From Fictibacillus nanhaiensis (lineage in GTDB: Bacteria; Bacillota; Bacilli; Bacillales; Fictibacillaceae): 64,000 nt of DNA. The stretch's first letter is position 1. Each line of letters starts with the position of its first letter. A model generated the notes under the pieces. It saw only the letters and a list, made by a program, of their open reading frames with translations, ran no database searches and was not told the DNA's origin. The stretch covers positions 682,001 to 746,000 of the forward strand of contig JAEACG010000002.1 of assembly GCA_016401345.1 (NCBI GenBank). The letters are read 5' to 3'. Both the position numbers and the translations under genes were made by a program. Shown here one piece after another: positions 52,537 to 61,608 of the stretch.

Positions 52537-52713
52537 GTATGCTTCATAAGAAGCATGTACATGTTCCTTTATAGATCGACCTCTTATATCCTCCTCATTC
52601 TCCGTATTTAACGGAGGTGCAGATATGATCATATCCTTTCCAATTCCGCCTTGAACGTTTTTGATTGTAGACAAAACAACCAAAACGATTAAGGGGTGTT
52701 CATATGATTTCAA
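52516..52713 (-). CDS. Doubtful antisense ORF in the trp leader
   Basis: The minus strand has a 65-codon frame across the unusually long leader, ending DIRGRSIKEHVHASYEAYKK plus four residues. The second half reads like normal hydrophilic protein, and an internal ATG (in GKDMIIS) has GGAAAGG just upstream, though only 2 nt away. The outermost TTG has no ribosome site and overlaps trpD. It may be a chance frame or the remnant of a lost gene. Confidence 0.25.
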   Translation of the reverse strand: MKSYEHPLIVLVVLSTIKNVQGGIGKDMIISAPPLNTENEEDIRGRSIKEHVHASYEAYKKAMQK

Positions 52714-53732
52714 ATATCATTCAAAAAATAATGAAACACGAAACATTAACAGAAAATGAAGCTTTTTATTTTATGGAGAAATTAGCGAGTGGTGATGTTA
52801 CAGATGCTCAAGCAAGTTCTGTTTTAAGTATCATGAGCTTTCGCGGTGAGACGGTAAATGAGATCGTTGGTTTTGTTAAAGCGATCAGAAAGCTCTCAAG
52901 AAAGGCTGAATCCTCACAACACCATGAACTGATGGACACTTGTGGTACCGGTGGTGATGGAGCATCGACTTTTAACATATCCACCGCTGTCAGTATCATA
53001 CTCGCTTCCTTAGGGATAAAAGTAGCGAAGCACGGCAACAAAGCAGTCACTTCAAAAAGTGGAAGCTCAGATGTGCTAGAAGCTCTAGGCATTCAAGCGT
53101 CAAGTAACCACTTTGAAGCCAATTCGCAACTGAATAAACACGACATAGCATTCTTGCACGCACCATATTTTCATCCGGCACTAAAAAAGGTTGCTTCGTT
53201 GAGGGGGCAACTCCCTTTTCGAACGATCTTCAATTGTATCGGGCCACTGTTAAATCCGATGGCACCGACGTATCAGCTGATCGGAGCAAGTAATGAGGAA
53301 GTTGCTGAAAAGCTCGCCGAAGTGATTAATAAGCTCGGGATCAAAAGAGCATTGATTGTTACAGGTAAAGAAGGCTTGGATGAATGCTCGATCACAGGTG
53401 ATACACGGATGTTTTTAGTTGAGAACAACACAGTTGTAACGTTTACCTACACACCTGAGGAAGCAGGATTAAACCGAGGAAATCTAAGTGAGTTAACGGT
53501 AAAGAACAAACAAGAAAGTGCTGAGCTCATTCGTTCCATCCTACAAGGTGCAGGAAATGAATCAGCTCGTAATATCGTCATCCTAAATGCAGCTGCAGCT
53601 CTGTTTGCATCAAAACGAGTCTCAAGTATTCGAGACGGAGTGGAAATCATCAAACAGTGTCTACGATCAAAATCAGCATATTATCATCTTGAAGAAATGA
53701 CGAAGGAAGAGGCGAGTGCACATGTTAACTAA
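52704..53732 (+). CDS. trpD: Anthranilate phosphoribosyltransferase
   Basis: TrpD joins anthranilate to PRPP, the second step of tryptophan synthesis. It has 342 residues with DTCGTGGDGASTFNIST (PRPP binding) and KHGNKAVTSKSGSSDVLEALG. AAGGGGTG precedes the ATG. It is the first structural gene after the TRAP leader; trpE, which should come first, is missing. Genes trpD to hisC then follow with overlaps or very short gaps. Confidence 0.95.
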   Translation: MISNIIQKIMKHETLTENEAFYFMEKLASGDVTDAQASSVLSIMSFRGETVNEIVGFVKAIRKLSRKAESSQHHELMDTCGTGGDGASTFNISTAVSIILASLGIKVAKHGNKAVTSKSGSSDVLEALGIQASSNHFEANSQLNKHDIAFLHAPYFHPALKKVASLRGQLPFRTIFNCIGPLLNPMAPTYQLIGASNEEVAEKLAEVINKLGIKRALIVTGKEGLDECSITGDTRMFLVENNTVVTFTYTPEEAGLNRGNLSELTVKNKQESAELIRSILQGAGNESARNIVILNAAAALFASKRVSSIRDGVEIIKQCLRSKSAYYHLEEMTKEEASAHVN

Positions 53733-54498
53733 AATATTGAAACAAAAAGAAAAAGAAATAGCCGTTCTCCCTTCATTCAAGAAAGGTGAACTGGATTTTA
53801 CCGATAAAGATCATCGACCTTTTGCTTATACACTTGCAAACTCTTTTAAAAGACCAGCGTTGATCGCTGAAGTGAAAAAAGCTTCACCATCCAAAGGAAT
53901 CATAAAAGAAGATTTCAACCCTGTAGAGATCGCTGTTGAATATGAAAAAGCTGGCGCATCTTGCTTATCCGTCTTAACGGACACGGAGTTCTTTCAAGGA
54001 GACCTTCAATATTTAAAAGATATTCGTAATCATGTCTCGCTGCCTCTTTTAAGAAAGGATTTCATCATAGATGAAAAGCAGATCATTGAGAGCGTTGAGA
54101 ATGGAGCGGATGCGATTCTACTCATTGCAGCTTGCTTACCAAGTGAACGGTTAGAGAAACTTCATGCACTAGCAACAGAATGCGGGCTAGAGTGTTTGGT
54201 CGAAGTTCATTCAAAGAGTGAGATCCAGCAAGTTTACGACGTTTGCAACCCTTCGATGATCGGAATAAACAACCGTGATCTTAAGACGTTCACAACAGAT
54301 ATCCAGCATACATTTTCTCTTCTTTCGTCTCTAAAGGAAGAAACTCTTGTTATCAGTGAGAGTGGCATCAAAACAGCCTCAGATGTTAAAAGCCTATTCG
54401 ATCACCGAGTGAACGGAATGTTGATCGGAGAAACATTGATGAGAGCGGACTCGATAGAAACTAAGATCAGAGAGCTTTATCATGACTGTTCAAATTAA
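53722..54498 (+). CDS. trpC: Indole-3-glycerol phosphate synthase
   Basis: TrpC closes the indole ring by decarboxylating CdRP. It has 258 residues in a TIM barrel; KKASPSKGIIKEDF carries a catalytic lysine, with LRKDFIID, GINNRDLKTF and SESGI following. ATG 53722 has GAGGCGAG upstream and overlaps the end of trpD by 11 bp, so the two are translationally coupled. Confidence 0.95.
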   Translation: MLTKILKQKEKEIAVLPSFKKGELDFTDKDHRPFAYTLANSFKRPALIAEVKKASPSKGIIKEDFNPVEIAVEYEKAGASCLSVLTDTEFFQGDLQYLKDIRNHVSLPLLRKDFIIDEKQIIESVENGADAILLIAACLPSERLEKLHALATECGLECLVEVHSKSEIQQVYDVCNPSMIGINNRDLKTFTTDIQHTFSLLSSLKEETLVISESGIKTASDVKSLFDHRVNGMLIGETLMRADSIETKIRELYHDCSN

Positions 54499-55114
54499 AT
54501 ATTGTGGCTGTCAGTCTGAAGAGGACTATAAGCTGCTCATTGGAACAAAAGCAGATCTGATCGGGTTCATATTCGCTGAAAGTAAAAGAAAAGTCGATCC
54601 TACGATAGTGAACAGCTGGATTGAGAAGTATGGAAAACCTAAAAAGCTCGTAGGCGTTTTTCAAAACGCAACCCTACAACGAATCAAAGAAGTTATCAGC
54701 ACGGTTCCGATAGACATCATCCAATGTCACGGTACTGAAACGGTTGAACAGCTCAAGGAAATAAGAGTTCATTGCAACAAAGAAATCTATAAAGCACTAC
54801 CCTTTAGTGAACACGTTTTAAATGAAATTGAGTTATATGGAAAAGCAGCAGATAGTCTTATCGTAGACTCAGTAGCTAAAGGGCAGTTCGGAGGTACAGG
54901 TATTCCTTTTTCTTGGGAAGATGTTCCTAACATGATGAGAACAGCAGAGAGGATAGGAGTAACGTGTTTCATAGCTGGCGGAATCCGACCAGATAATGTT
55001 TCGGAACTAATAAGACTTCATCCGCACGGAATCGATCTAAGTGGTGGTATCGAAGAAAACGGAAGAAAAAGCTTAAAAAGAATAGAAACTCTTGAAAGGA
55101 TGATAATGAGATGA
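54482..55114 (+). CDS. trpF: Phosphoribosylanthranilate isomerase
   Basis: TrpF isomerises PRA to CdRP. It has 210 residues, a TIM barrel starting [13 protein letters not shown] with the catalytic Cys, and the phosphate-binding end [10 protein letters not shown] and [15 protein letters not shown]. It overlaps trpC by 17 bp and trpB by 4 bp. It is a separate gene as in Bacillus, not a trpC-trpF fusion. Confidence 0.94.
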   Translation: MTVQIKYCGCQSEEDYKLLIGTKADLIGFIFAESKRKVDPTIVNSWIEKYGKPKKLVGVFQNATLQRIKEVISTVPIDIIQCHGTETVEQLKEIRVHCNKEIYKALPFSEHVLNEIELYGKAADSLIVDSVAKGQFGGTGIPFSWEDVPNMMRTAERIGVTCFIAGGIRPDNVSELIRLHPHGIDLSGGIEENGRKSLKRIETLERMIMR

Positions 55115-56310
55115 CTACAGCTACAGTACCTGATCATAGAGGAAGATACGGTGTGTTTGGTGGGAAATACGTCCCAGAAACGATCATGTTTGCACTTGAA
55201 GAGTTAGAGACGGCTTTCGATGAAGCCATACAGGATAAAGAATTTAATGAGCTTTTTCAAAAAGAACTAGCGATCTATTCAGGCCGTCCGACTCCCTTAA
55301 CAAGAGCAGATCGTCTCAGTGAGTACAATGGCGGAGCATCGATCTATTTAAAGAGAGAAGACCTGAACCATACAGGAGCACATAAGATTAATAACGCTAT
55401 CGGCCAGGCGCTCTTAGCAGTAAGGATGGGAAAGAAAAAGATCATCGCTGAGACCGGAGCGGGTCAGCATGGTGTAGCAGCAGCGACCGTTGCAGCCAAG
55501 TACGGATTATCTTGTAAAGTTTATATGGGAAAAGAAGATATAAGAAGACAAGCACTAAATGTATTTCGCATGAAGCTGTTAGGTGCAGAAGTGATCGAGG
55601 TCACGAGCGGCAGCCAAACGTTAAAAGATGCTACCAATGAAGCAATCCGAGAATGGGTTGCTGCGGTAGAAGATACATTTTATCTCATCGGTTCTGCTGT
55701 AGGACCGTATCCATATCCGAAGATGGTCAAACAATTTCAGCAAGTGATCGGTCATGAAACAGAGAGTCAATTTAAAGAGATTCATTACGAGAAGCTTCCA
55801 GATGCTGTTGTAGCTTGTGTAGGAGGCGGCAGTAATGCGATCGGCATGTTCGCACCCTTTATCGAGAAAGAGGTTCCACTATACGGTATAGAGGCAGCAG
55901 GGATGGGTGTAGAGACGGCACAACATGCGGCCACATTATCTAAAGGCTCAAATGGAGTGATTCACGGTTCATTGACGAAGCTTCTTCAAACGAGCGAAGG
56001 ACAGATCACAGAACCATACTCGATCTCAGCAGGTCTCGATTATCCGGGAATAGGACCGGAACACGCCTACCTTCATGAGACAAAAAGAGTAACGTATGAA
56101 GCAGTAACAGATGAAGAAGCATTACAGGCCTTAAAGCTTTTATGTGAGAACGAAGGAATCCTATGTGCGCTAGAGAGTGCTCATGCCGTAGCTTATAGTC
56201 TGAAGCTCGCAAAAAAAATGCGAAAAGATCAGCATGTAGTCGTCTGTTTATCAGGAAGAGGCGACAAAGATGTTCATACTCTGATGGAATTTGAAGAAGG
56301 GGGCGAATAA
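55111..56310 (+). CDS. trpB: Tryptophan synthase beta chain
   Basis: TrpB condenses indole and serine using pyridoxal phosphate. It has 399 residues, with the PLP lysine in [25 protein letters not shown], the glycine-rich phosphate loop [10 protein letters not shown], and CLSGRGDKD at the end. The ATG overlaps the trpF stop. It acts in a complex with TrpA, encoded 2 bp downstream. Confidence 0.96.
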   Translation: MTTATVPDHRGRYGVFGGKYVPETIMFALEELETAFDEAIQDKEFNELFQKELAIYSGRPTPLTRADRLSEYNGGASIYLKREDLNHTGAHKINNAIGQALLAVRMGKKKIIAETGAGQHGVAAATVAAKYGLSCKVYMGKEDIRRQALNVFRMKLLGAEVIEVTSGSQTLKDATNEAIREWVAAVEDTFYLIGSAVGPYPYPKMVKQFQQVIGHETESQFKEIHYEKLPDAVVACVGGGSNAIGMFAPFIEKEVPLYGIEAAGMGVETAQHAATLSKGSNGVIHGSLTKLLQTSEGQITEPYSISAGLDYPGIGPEHAYLHETKRVTYEAVTDEEALQALKLLCENEGILCALESAHAVAYSLKLAKKMRKDQHVVVCLSGRGDKDVHTLMEFEEGGE

Positions 56311-56312
56311 AG

Positions 56313-57119
56313 ATGAACAAGAGATGGAAAGTCTTTCAACATTCTTCAGATTATCGTTTCACTCCGTACATCATGGCTGGAGATCCATGTGAAGAAGCAA
56401 CGATCGAACTGTCCTTAGCCCTAGAAGAGTGTGGAGCTCATGCGCTCGAGCTAGGTGTTCCGTACTCAGATCCATTGGCGGATGGACCTGTCATTCAGAG
56501 GGCAGGTATGCGAGGTTTGGCACAAAACATGAATCTTGAAAAAACCGTAAAGCTCGTTGCTAAGCTTCGTGAGAGAGGATTGAAGATTCCGGTAATTATC
56601 TTTACTTATTATAATCTTTTGTTACAATTAGGAGAAAATCGTTTCCTGAAGTTAGCAGAGAACAGCGGTGTGGACGGGGTTTTAGTGCCTGATCTGCCGT
56701 ATGAAGAAAGCGGATATCTACAAGAAATGTGTTCAGAGCATAACCTTGCTCTCATCTCGCTCGTTTCACCTACAACCCGTGAAGAAAAGCTTGCAAAACT
56801 CAGCAGAGAGGCAGAAGGCTTTTTGTATTGTATCTCTTCATTAGGTGTGACAGGAGTTAGAAGTGAGTTTAGAGCGGGACTGGATGATTTCTTAAAAGCC
56901 GCGAAACGAAACAGCCGTGTTCCTGTCTTAGTAGGATTCGGACTGTCTACGCGAGAACAGATCCAGCAGTTTGATGGCAGCAGTGATGGGTTCATCGTAG
57001 GCAGTGCGATCGTCAAAAAGATCGAGGAACTAGAGAGTGACCTGCTAACGAATAGGGAGGAAGCGATTAAAACGTTTAAATCGTATATTGAGTCTTTGCT
57101 GCCTGTCTATAGTCGTTAA
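56313..57119 (+). CDS. trpA: Tryptophan synthase alpha chain
   Basis: TrpA cleaves indole-3-glycerol phosphate to indole. It has 268 residues, with catalytic Glu in [15 protein letters not shown] (which also carries the Asp) and SLGVTGVR and GFGLSTREQ around the phosphate site. GGGGGC precedes the ATG directly after trpB. The full set trpD-C-F-B-A is present; only trpE/trpG must come from elsewhere. Confidence 0.95.
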   Translation: MNKRWKVFQHSSDYRFTPYIMAGDPCEEATIELSLALEECGAHALELGVPYSDPLADGPVIQRAGMRGLAQNMNLEKTVKLVAKLRERGLKIPVIIFTYYNLLLQLGENRFLKLAENSGVDGVLVPDLPYEESGYLQEMCSEHNLALISLVSPTTREEKLAKLSREAEGFLYCISSLGVTGVRSEFRAGLDDFLKAAKRNSRVPVLVGFGLSTREQIQQFDGSSDGFIVGSAIVKKIEELESDLLTNREEAIKTFKSYIESLLPVYSR

Positions 57120-57133
57120 AAAGGAGTGGGAAA

Positions 57134-58240
57134 ATGCAGCCGAAACAGCAGTTGTTATCTTTAAAACCTTACAAACCAGGTAAACCAGTAGAAGAAGTGA
57201 AGCGTGAACTAGGACTAGAGAAAATCGTAAAACTCGCTTCAAACGAGAACCCTTATGGATGTTCGGATCTTGCGAAAGAAAAGATAAGAGAGGAGCTCTC
57301 ACAGCTTCATGTATATCCTGACGGTTATTCAGCTGAGCTTAGAGAAAAACTCTCAAACCAACTTCAAGTGAAACAAGACCAGATCATTTTTGGAAACGGG
57401 TCAGATGAAGTGGTACAAATTCTTTGTCGTGCGTATCTATCTCCTGAAACCAATACCGTGATGGCAGCTCCTACTTTTCCACAATACAGACATAATGCTG
57501 TTATTGAAGGAGCTGAAGTGAGAGAGGTTCAGTTGAACGAAGGCAATCATGATCTAGATGCAATGCTTGAAGCGATCGATCAAAATACGAGAATCGTCTG
57601 GCTTTGCAACCCGAACAACCCGACTGGAAACTATATTCCGGAGTCAGAGTTTGTAAGCTTTATGGAAAAAGTACCGTCTGACGTGATTGTAGTAAGTGAC
57701 GAAGCTTATTATGAATATGTATCAGCTGCTGATTATCCAAACACGCTAGATTACTTGAAGAAGTACAGTAATCTAGTGATCTTAAGAACGTTCTCAAAAG
57801 CCCATGGACTAGCTGCGCTTCGAATTGGATATGGAGTCGCTGCATCTTCCATCATCCAGTATATCGAGCCAGCTAGAGAACCTTTCAACACATCTAGAAT
57901 CGCTCAAGCTGCTGCGATCGGAGCATTGGAAGATGATACGTTCATTAGAGAATGTAAAGAGAAAAACAGGAAAAGTCTTGAACTGTTTTATGCATTTTGT
58001 GATGATAAAGGACTGTTGTACTATCCTTCTGAAGCAAACTTTATTCTGATCGACGTAAAATCTGATGCAGATAAAGCGTTTGATTATCTTTTGCGTAAAG
58101 GATATATTGTTCGATCAGGAAGTGCATTAGGGTTTCCTACTATGATACGAATCACAGTCGGTGAAGAAGAACAAAACAAAGAGATCATCGAACATTTAGG
58201 AACGTATATTGACTCTGTTGTAGAGAAAGTAAACAAATAA
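57134..58240 (+). CDS. hisC: Histidinol-phosphate aminotransferase
   Basis: HisC is a fold-type I PLP aminotransferase acting in histidine synthesis and, in Bacillus, also in tyrosine and phenylalanine synthesis. It has 368 residues, with [19 protein letters not shown], and the PLP lysine in [28 protein letters not shown] precedes the ATG, 14 bp after trpA. As in B. subtilis it is the last trp-linked gene, but tyrA and aroE (5-enolpyruvylshikimate-3-phosphate synthase), which follow there, are missing. Confidence 0.95.
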   Translation: MQPKQQLLSLKPYKPGKPVEEVKRELGLEKIVKLASNENPYGCSDLAKEKIREELSQLHVYPDGYSAELREKLSNQLQVKQDQIIFGNGSDEVVQILCRAYLSPETNTVMAAPTFPQYRHNAVIEGAEVREVQLNEGNHDLDAMLEAIDQNTRIVWLCNPNNPTGNYIPESEFVSFMEKVPSDVIVVSDEAYYEYVSAADYPNTLDYLKKYSNLVILRTFSKAHGLAALRIGYGVAASSIIQYIEPAREPFNTSRIAQAAAIGALEDDTFIRECKEKNRKSLELFYAFCDDKGLLYYPSEANFILIDVKSDADKAFDYLLRKGYIVRSGSALGFPTMIRITVGEEEQNKEIIEHLGTYIDSVVEKVNK

Positions 58241-58248
58241 GGTCTCTT

Positions 58249-58287
58249 AAAATAGCCCGATCGTTTTTGCTAACATCGGGCTATTTT
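58249..58287 (+). terminator. Intrinsic terminator after hisC
   Basis: AAAATAGCCCGAT and ATCGGGCTATTTT form a 13-bp stem. Confidence 0.88.
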
Positions 58288-58306
58288 CATAATTTTCAAA
58301 AAAGTG

Positions 58307-58335
58307 TTGCATTTTAAATAAGCTCTATTTATAAT
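58307..58335 (+). promoter_or_regulatory. Sigma-A promoter of a short transcript
   Basis: TTGCAT (58307-58312), 17 bp, then a perfect TATAAT (58330-58335). The product would be the structured RNA at 58341-58412. Confidence 0.55.
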
Positions 58336-58340
58336 GAATG

Positions 58341-58412
58341 TAATATGGTTTCTCTCCACTCCTATCCATATTATACTTTCCTGACAGCGCTTACATGTCA
58401 GGACTTTTTTTT
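58341..58412 (+). ncRNA. Candidate small RNA or leader with cre site
   Basis: Two hairpins: TAATATGG/CCATATTA around a pyrimidine-rich loop (TCTCTCCACTCCT), then CCTGACA/TGTCAGG followed by eight T. The DNA of the second hairpin contains TGACAGCGCTTACA (58382-58395), a perfect match to the CcpA cre pattern TGWNANCGNTNWCA. It could be an independent small RNA or an attenuated leader for the gene at 58502. Confidence 0.5.
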
Positions 58413-58440
58413 GTCCTCATTTTTGATTTCCATTATATTT

Positions 58441-58480
58441 TCTATCATAAAAATCTCGTTTCTATCATAACTTGTCCTAT
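58441..58480. repeat. Two 20-bp direct repeats before the amidohydrolase-like gene
   Basis: TCTATCATAA occurs at 58441-58450 and 58461-58470, a 20-bp period. It may be a pair of regulator sites, a sigma-E-like promoter (CATAAAA and CATAACTT), or a short relict of the 20-bp arrays. Confidence 0.4.
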
Positions 58481-58501
58481 AGAGAAAAAAGGAGGCGAGC
58501 T

Positions 58502-59374
58502 ATGCGATATATTATTGAGCGCCCGCTGCAATCGCTCGGTACAGAAACTGTTCTTTCCTATCTAGTAGACTCTCAAAAAATCTCCTACGTCTCACAGGGC
58601 CCTCTTAGAATGAATGTGATGAAGATGTCTATGCATGGTTTAAAGATGATTCCTGGGCATATCAGTCCTCTTATGTCATTAAATAGATTGCCTATTGAAA
58701 AGGTAAGGCAGAATCTGGGTGAACGAGTTAGAATGGGTACGACCACTCTTCTAACATCTGCTGAAGTCAGCTACTTACATGAAGCTGAAACAGAGCTGAA
58801 ACGAACGAGGCACTTATTAATATCCAGTTCGATAGACTATTGTATGGGTCTTAGCATGTCTCCAGAAAAAATCACTCCACAAATGATAAGTTTTTGCCGA
58901 AAGCAGAGAATTCCGTTCATAGAGTTGATCTGTAAAGATTTTACTCAGTTAACACATGTGATCTGGGAGAGGATTAGTGAAGCAAATTTTAGTTATGGAA
59001 CAGTGATCTTCCCAACCTTTCCATCAGACATGGATCAGAAGTTGAAAAAAACGTGGCAAAGAAAATGGAACGAGCTATCTATTAAACATCAAATCCCAAC
59101 ACTTTTTCATGATTTGAGTGAAGCAGAACCGATCTCATTGCCTAGTTTGAAGATGCTTGGTCTATACCCTGTAAAAGGCGGTCTGTTCGCTGGCAGTGAT
59201 GCAGACTATTGTATTTACCGTACGGATGGTTTGAATGATACGTTACAGGCTGTAATCGTAAGAGGCACAATCGTCTTTTCAGAGAATGTTCCAGAGAAGC
59301 ACCAGGGATATGGAAAAGAAATTATTGTAGTAAAGCCGCGTCGTTTTGGAGAATCTCTTATATCTCGTGTATAA
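58502..59374 (+). CDS. Amidohydrolase-like protein lacking metal ligands
   Basis: I do not recognise a named family. The 290-residue protein has the frame of a small amidohydrolase: GLKMIPGHISPLMSL sits where PGxIDxHxH normally stands, and the end reads LGLYPVKGGLFAGSDADYCIYR and VIVRGTIVF, like dihydroorotase or allantoinase C-termini. The HxH pair and other metal ligands are not seen, so it is probably not a classical hydrolase. AAAGGAGGCGAG precedes ATG 58502. It stands where B. subtilis has tyrA-aroE, between hisC and ypiA. Confidence 0.6.
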   Translation: MRYIIERPLQSLGTETVLSYLVDSQKISYVSQGPLRMNVMKMSMHGLKMIPGHISPLMSLNRLPIEKVRQNLGERVRMGTTTLLTSAEVSYLHEAETELKRTRHLLISSSIDYCMGLSMSPEKITPQMISFCRKQRIPFIELICKDFTQLTHVIWERISEANFSYGTVIFPTFPSDMDQKLKKTWQRKWNELSIKHQIPTLFHDLSEAEPISLPSLKMLGLYPVKGGLFAGSDADYCIYRTDGLNDTLQAVIVRGTIVFSENVPEKHQGYGKEIIVVKPRRFGESLISRV

Positions 59375-59411
59375 TAGTCACAAGAATACAAGGGATAAGG
59401 GAGTTTTATTA

Positions 59412-60665
59412 GTGAACGAAATCCAAGATGCAATAAGGCTTGTCGAACATGGTGACGTCGAAAAAGGGATGAGCTTATTAGATAAACTAAAACAAAAAGC
59501 AGGCGACCCAGAAAAATTTGAAATCGCAGAAGTTTACTTGAACTGGGGTCATACAACAGAAGCGATGAACCTTTTTAATGAGTTGCTCGAAAAATACCCT
59601 GGAGATGGAGAGTTGCTCGTATCCATTGCAGAATGTTGCTTAGATGAAGGCATGGATGAGAAAGCGATCGAGTATTTGGATCAAGTAACCGAAGAAGATG
59701 ATGAATATTTAAGAGCACTCATCCTTCAAGCGGATCTTTATGAAAGTCTTGGACTGACAGAAGTAGCAGAACGTAAGTTGACAGAAGCGCATCAAAAGGA
59801 CCAGAAACATCCTGTGCTCGCTTATGCTCTAGGTGATTTTTATTTAAGGCAAGGTAAATTTGATTCAAGTTTGCCACTATTAAAAGTAGCGATCGACGAA
59901 AAAGCTGAAATAGAAGATGTTACATTAAGATATGCCGAAGCACTAAGCAGAGCAGGTAAGTTTGAGGAATCACTTCCATACTACAGAAAAGGTCTGGATC
60001 ACCATAAAGACCTTTACAGTTTGTTTGGTCAAGGAGTAACTGCTTTTAAAGCAGGTGAGTTTAAAGAAGCGATCGCAAGTCTTGAGGAACTAAAAGACAT
60101 GGACCCTGATTATACAACCCTTTATAGTGTACTATCTGAAGCATATGAAGAAGAAGGAGCACTAACAGAAGCATATGACGTAATCTCTGAAGGGTTAAAG
60201 AGAGATGAACATAACGAGAATATCTATCTTCAAGCTGCAAGGTTAGCTTATAAACTGCACAATCCTGATCAAGGAGAACAGTGGGTGAAACAAGCACTTG
60301 AACTCAATCCTACACGTATAGAACCGTTATTGCGGTTAGGAGATCAGTACATTTCTGAAGAACGATTTGATGATCTGCTCAGTCTCTACAAATCACTTGC
60401 TGAAACAAAAGAGGAGATACCGCTCATGTATTGGCATCTCGCTACAGCAAACAAAGAAACTGAAGATTATAATGAAGCCGCAAAATGGTACGAAAAAGCA
60501 TCTCTGTTATTTACTGAGGACCCGGTGTTCTTAGAAGAATATGCTTATTTCCTCATCGAGGAAGGCGACCAGAAGAAAGCAAAATCTATTCTGCAGAATC
60601 TGTTGAACAAAAGCCCAGAACGAGACGATATTGAAGACGTTTTAAATCGATTGGAAGATTTTTAA
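59412..60665 (+). CDS. ypiA: TPR-repeat protein YpiA
   Basis: This is a soluble protein of 417 residues made of about ten tetratricopeptide repeats (for example AEVYLNWGHTTEAMNLFNELLEKYPGD and ALEEL-type helices to the C-terminus), hence a protein-protein scaffold. It is acidic. B. subtilis ypiA lies at the same place and is of unknown function. GTG 59412 has AAGGGAG about 9 nt upstream and gives the expected N-terminus; longer in-frame starts overlap the previous gene. Confidence 0.88.
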   Translation: MNEIQDAIRLVEHGDVEKGMSLLDKLKQKAGDPEKFEIAEVYLNWGHTTEAMNLFNELLEKYPGDGELLVSIAECCLDEGMDEKAIEYLDQVTEEDDEYLRALILQADLYESLGLTEVAERKLTEAHQKDQKHPVLAYALGDFYLRQGKFDSSLPLLKVAIDEKAEIEDVTLRYAEALSRAGKFEESLPYYRKGLDHHKDLYSLFGQGVTAFKAGEFKEAIASLEELKDMDPDYTTLYSVLSEAYEEEGALTEAYDVISEGLKRDEHNENIYLQAARLAYKLHNPDQGEQWVKQALELNPTRIEPLLRLGDQYISEERFDDLLSLYKSLAETKEEIPLMYWHLATANKETEDYNEAAKWYEKASLLFTEDPVFLEEYAYFLIEEGDQKKAKSILQNLLNKSPERDDIEDVLNRLEDF

Positions 60666-60755
60666 AACTTTCTGAAGTGAAGAAGGATTTTACGAGCAGT
60701 GAGAGAATATATTTATTATCAAGATGACGTGTTTTTGAATGATGGGGGGATTGCA

Positions 60756-61307
60756 ATGAGCAGCACCGTTTCGGTCCTTGAAAAAAAGGATTTTATCAAA
60801 TGGTTCCTTAATCATTATCAGTTAAAGAAGCGCGAATGTGTTTGGTTATTAAACTATTTAGTTAGTGATGACCAACTGATGGAGAAGGTACATTTTGTAG
60901 AGAAAGCTGAATATTGTCCAAAGGCCATAATCATGTCAACTCAATGCACAGACGGAGTTCCGTTCCGTTTTTACAAGCAAAATGTTCTAACGACTGATGC
61001 CGAAAAATCATTTCACGACATCCGCTTGAACCAAGAAGAAGAGATCTATCTTGAGCTTAATTTTAACGCATCACGTCTGACGCCCGAGTACGCTTCTGTA
61101 TTAGAAGAGAACCCACACTTGCCACAGAACATGTCTATGGACAAAAAATACGGCATCTGGGCGGAAATGGTCTTAGAGAAGTCGATTGAAACCTACCGCA
61201 AGAATGATATTATGGCGAAGATCGATGCAGCACTAGACCAAAAGGATTATGATAGTTTTACAAAATGGACCAATGAACTAAAAAGTTTAGAAAAACAGCC
61301 ATCCTAG
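60756..61307 (+). CDS. ypiB: YpiB, UPF0302 and IDEAL-domain protein
   Basis: The protein has 183 residues with an N-terminal UPF0302 domain (about 1-115, containing [19 protein letters not shown]) and a C-terminal IDEAL domain ([22 protein letters not shown]). The B. subtilis protein sits between ypiA and ypiF and is linked to the quality of bc-complex assembly by position only. A GGGGGGA site at 60744-60750 fits ATG 60756. A terminator follows. Confidence 0.87.
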   Translation: MSSTVSVLEKKDFIKWFLNHYQLKKRECVWLLNYLVSDDQLMEKVHFVEKAEYCPKAIIMSTQCTDGVPFRFYKQNVLTTDAEKSFHDIRLNQEEEIYLELNFNASRLTPEYASVLEENPHLPQNMSMDKKYGIWAEMVLEKSIETYRKNDIMAKIDAALDQKDYDSFTKWTNELKSLEKQPS

Positions 61308-61311
61308 TTGT

Positions 61312-61348
61312 GTGAAGGCGACTCTTAAGAAAATGGGTCGTCTTTTTT
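61312..61348 (+). terminator. Intrinsic terminator after ypiB
   Basis: GGCGAC and GTCGTC pair (one G-T) around a loop of about 15 nt, then six T. Confidence 0.65.
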
Positions 61349-61407
61349 GTGGGCTATGTGGCTCAAAAAGTGCACACGTTATGGTTAGTCTCAACCAAAC
61401 TTGTTTT

Positions 61408-61535
61408 GCACCTAATCCATAAATTCAGGCTTTGAATCCAGAAGTTTTAGCCTGCAATCCAAAAGTTTGATCACTTTATCCGCAAGTCGACAAACTTAGA
61501 CTTATTTCGACATCTACAAATCTACCTATTTTCTT
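61408..61535. repeat. Degenerate array of 21-bp units
   Basis: AATCCA, AATCCA, AATCCA and TATCCG end successive 21-bp units (for example GAAGTTTTAGCCTGCAATCC from 61441), and further weaker units follow to about 61535. The shared core TATCCGCAAGT resembles ATCGGCAAG of the 44.8 kb array. It occupies the 301-bp gap between ypiB and ypiF, after the terminator. Confidence 0.6.
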
Positions 61536-61608
61536 AGCCAACCACATTATACTAGAGAGAAATATGGTACGATAAGAAGCAGTACATACCAAGTAAGGAG
61601 ATTTTTTT

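Noticed and set aside
60699-60755. N-terminal extension of ypiB from a GTG
   Set aside because: The family length and the ribosome site at 60744-60750 support ATG 60756; the extension has no homology that I recognise.
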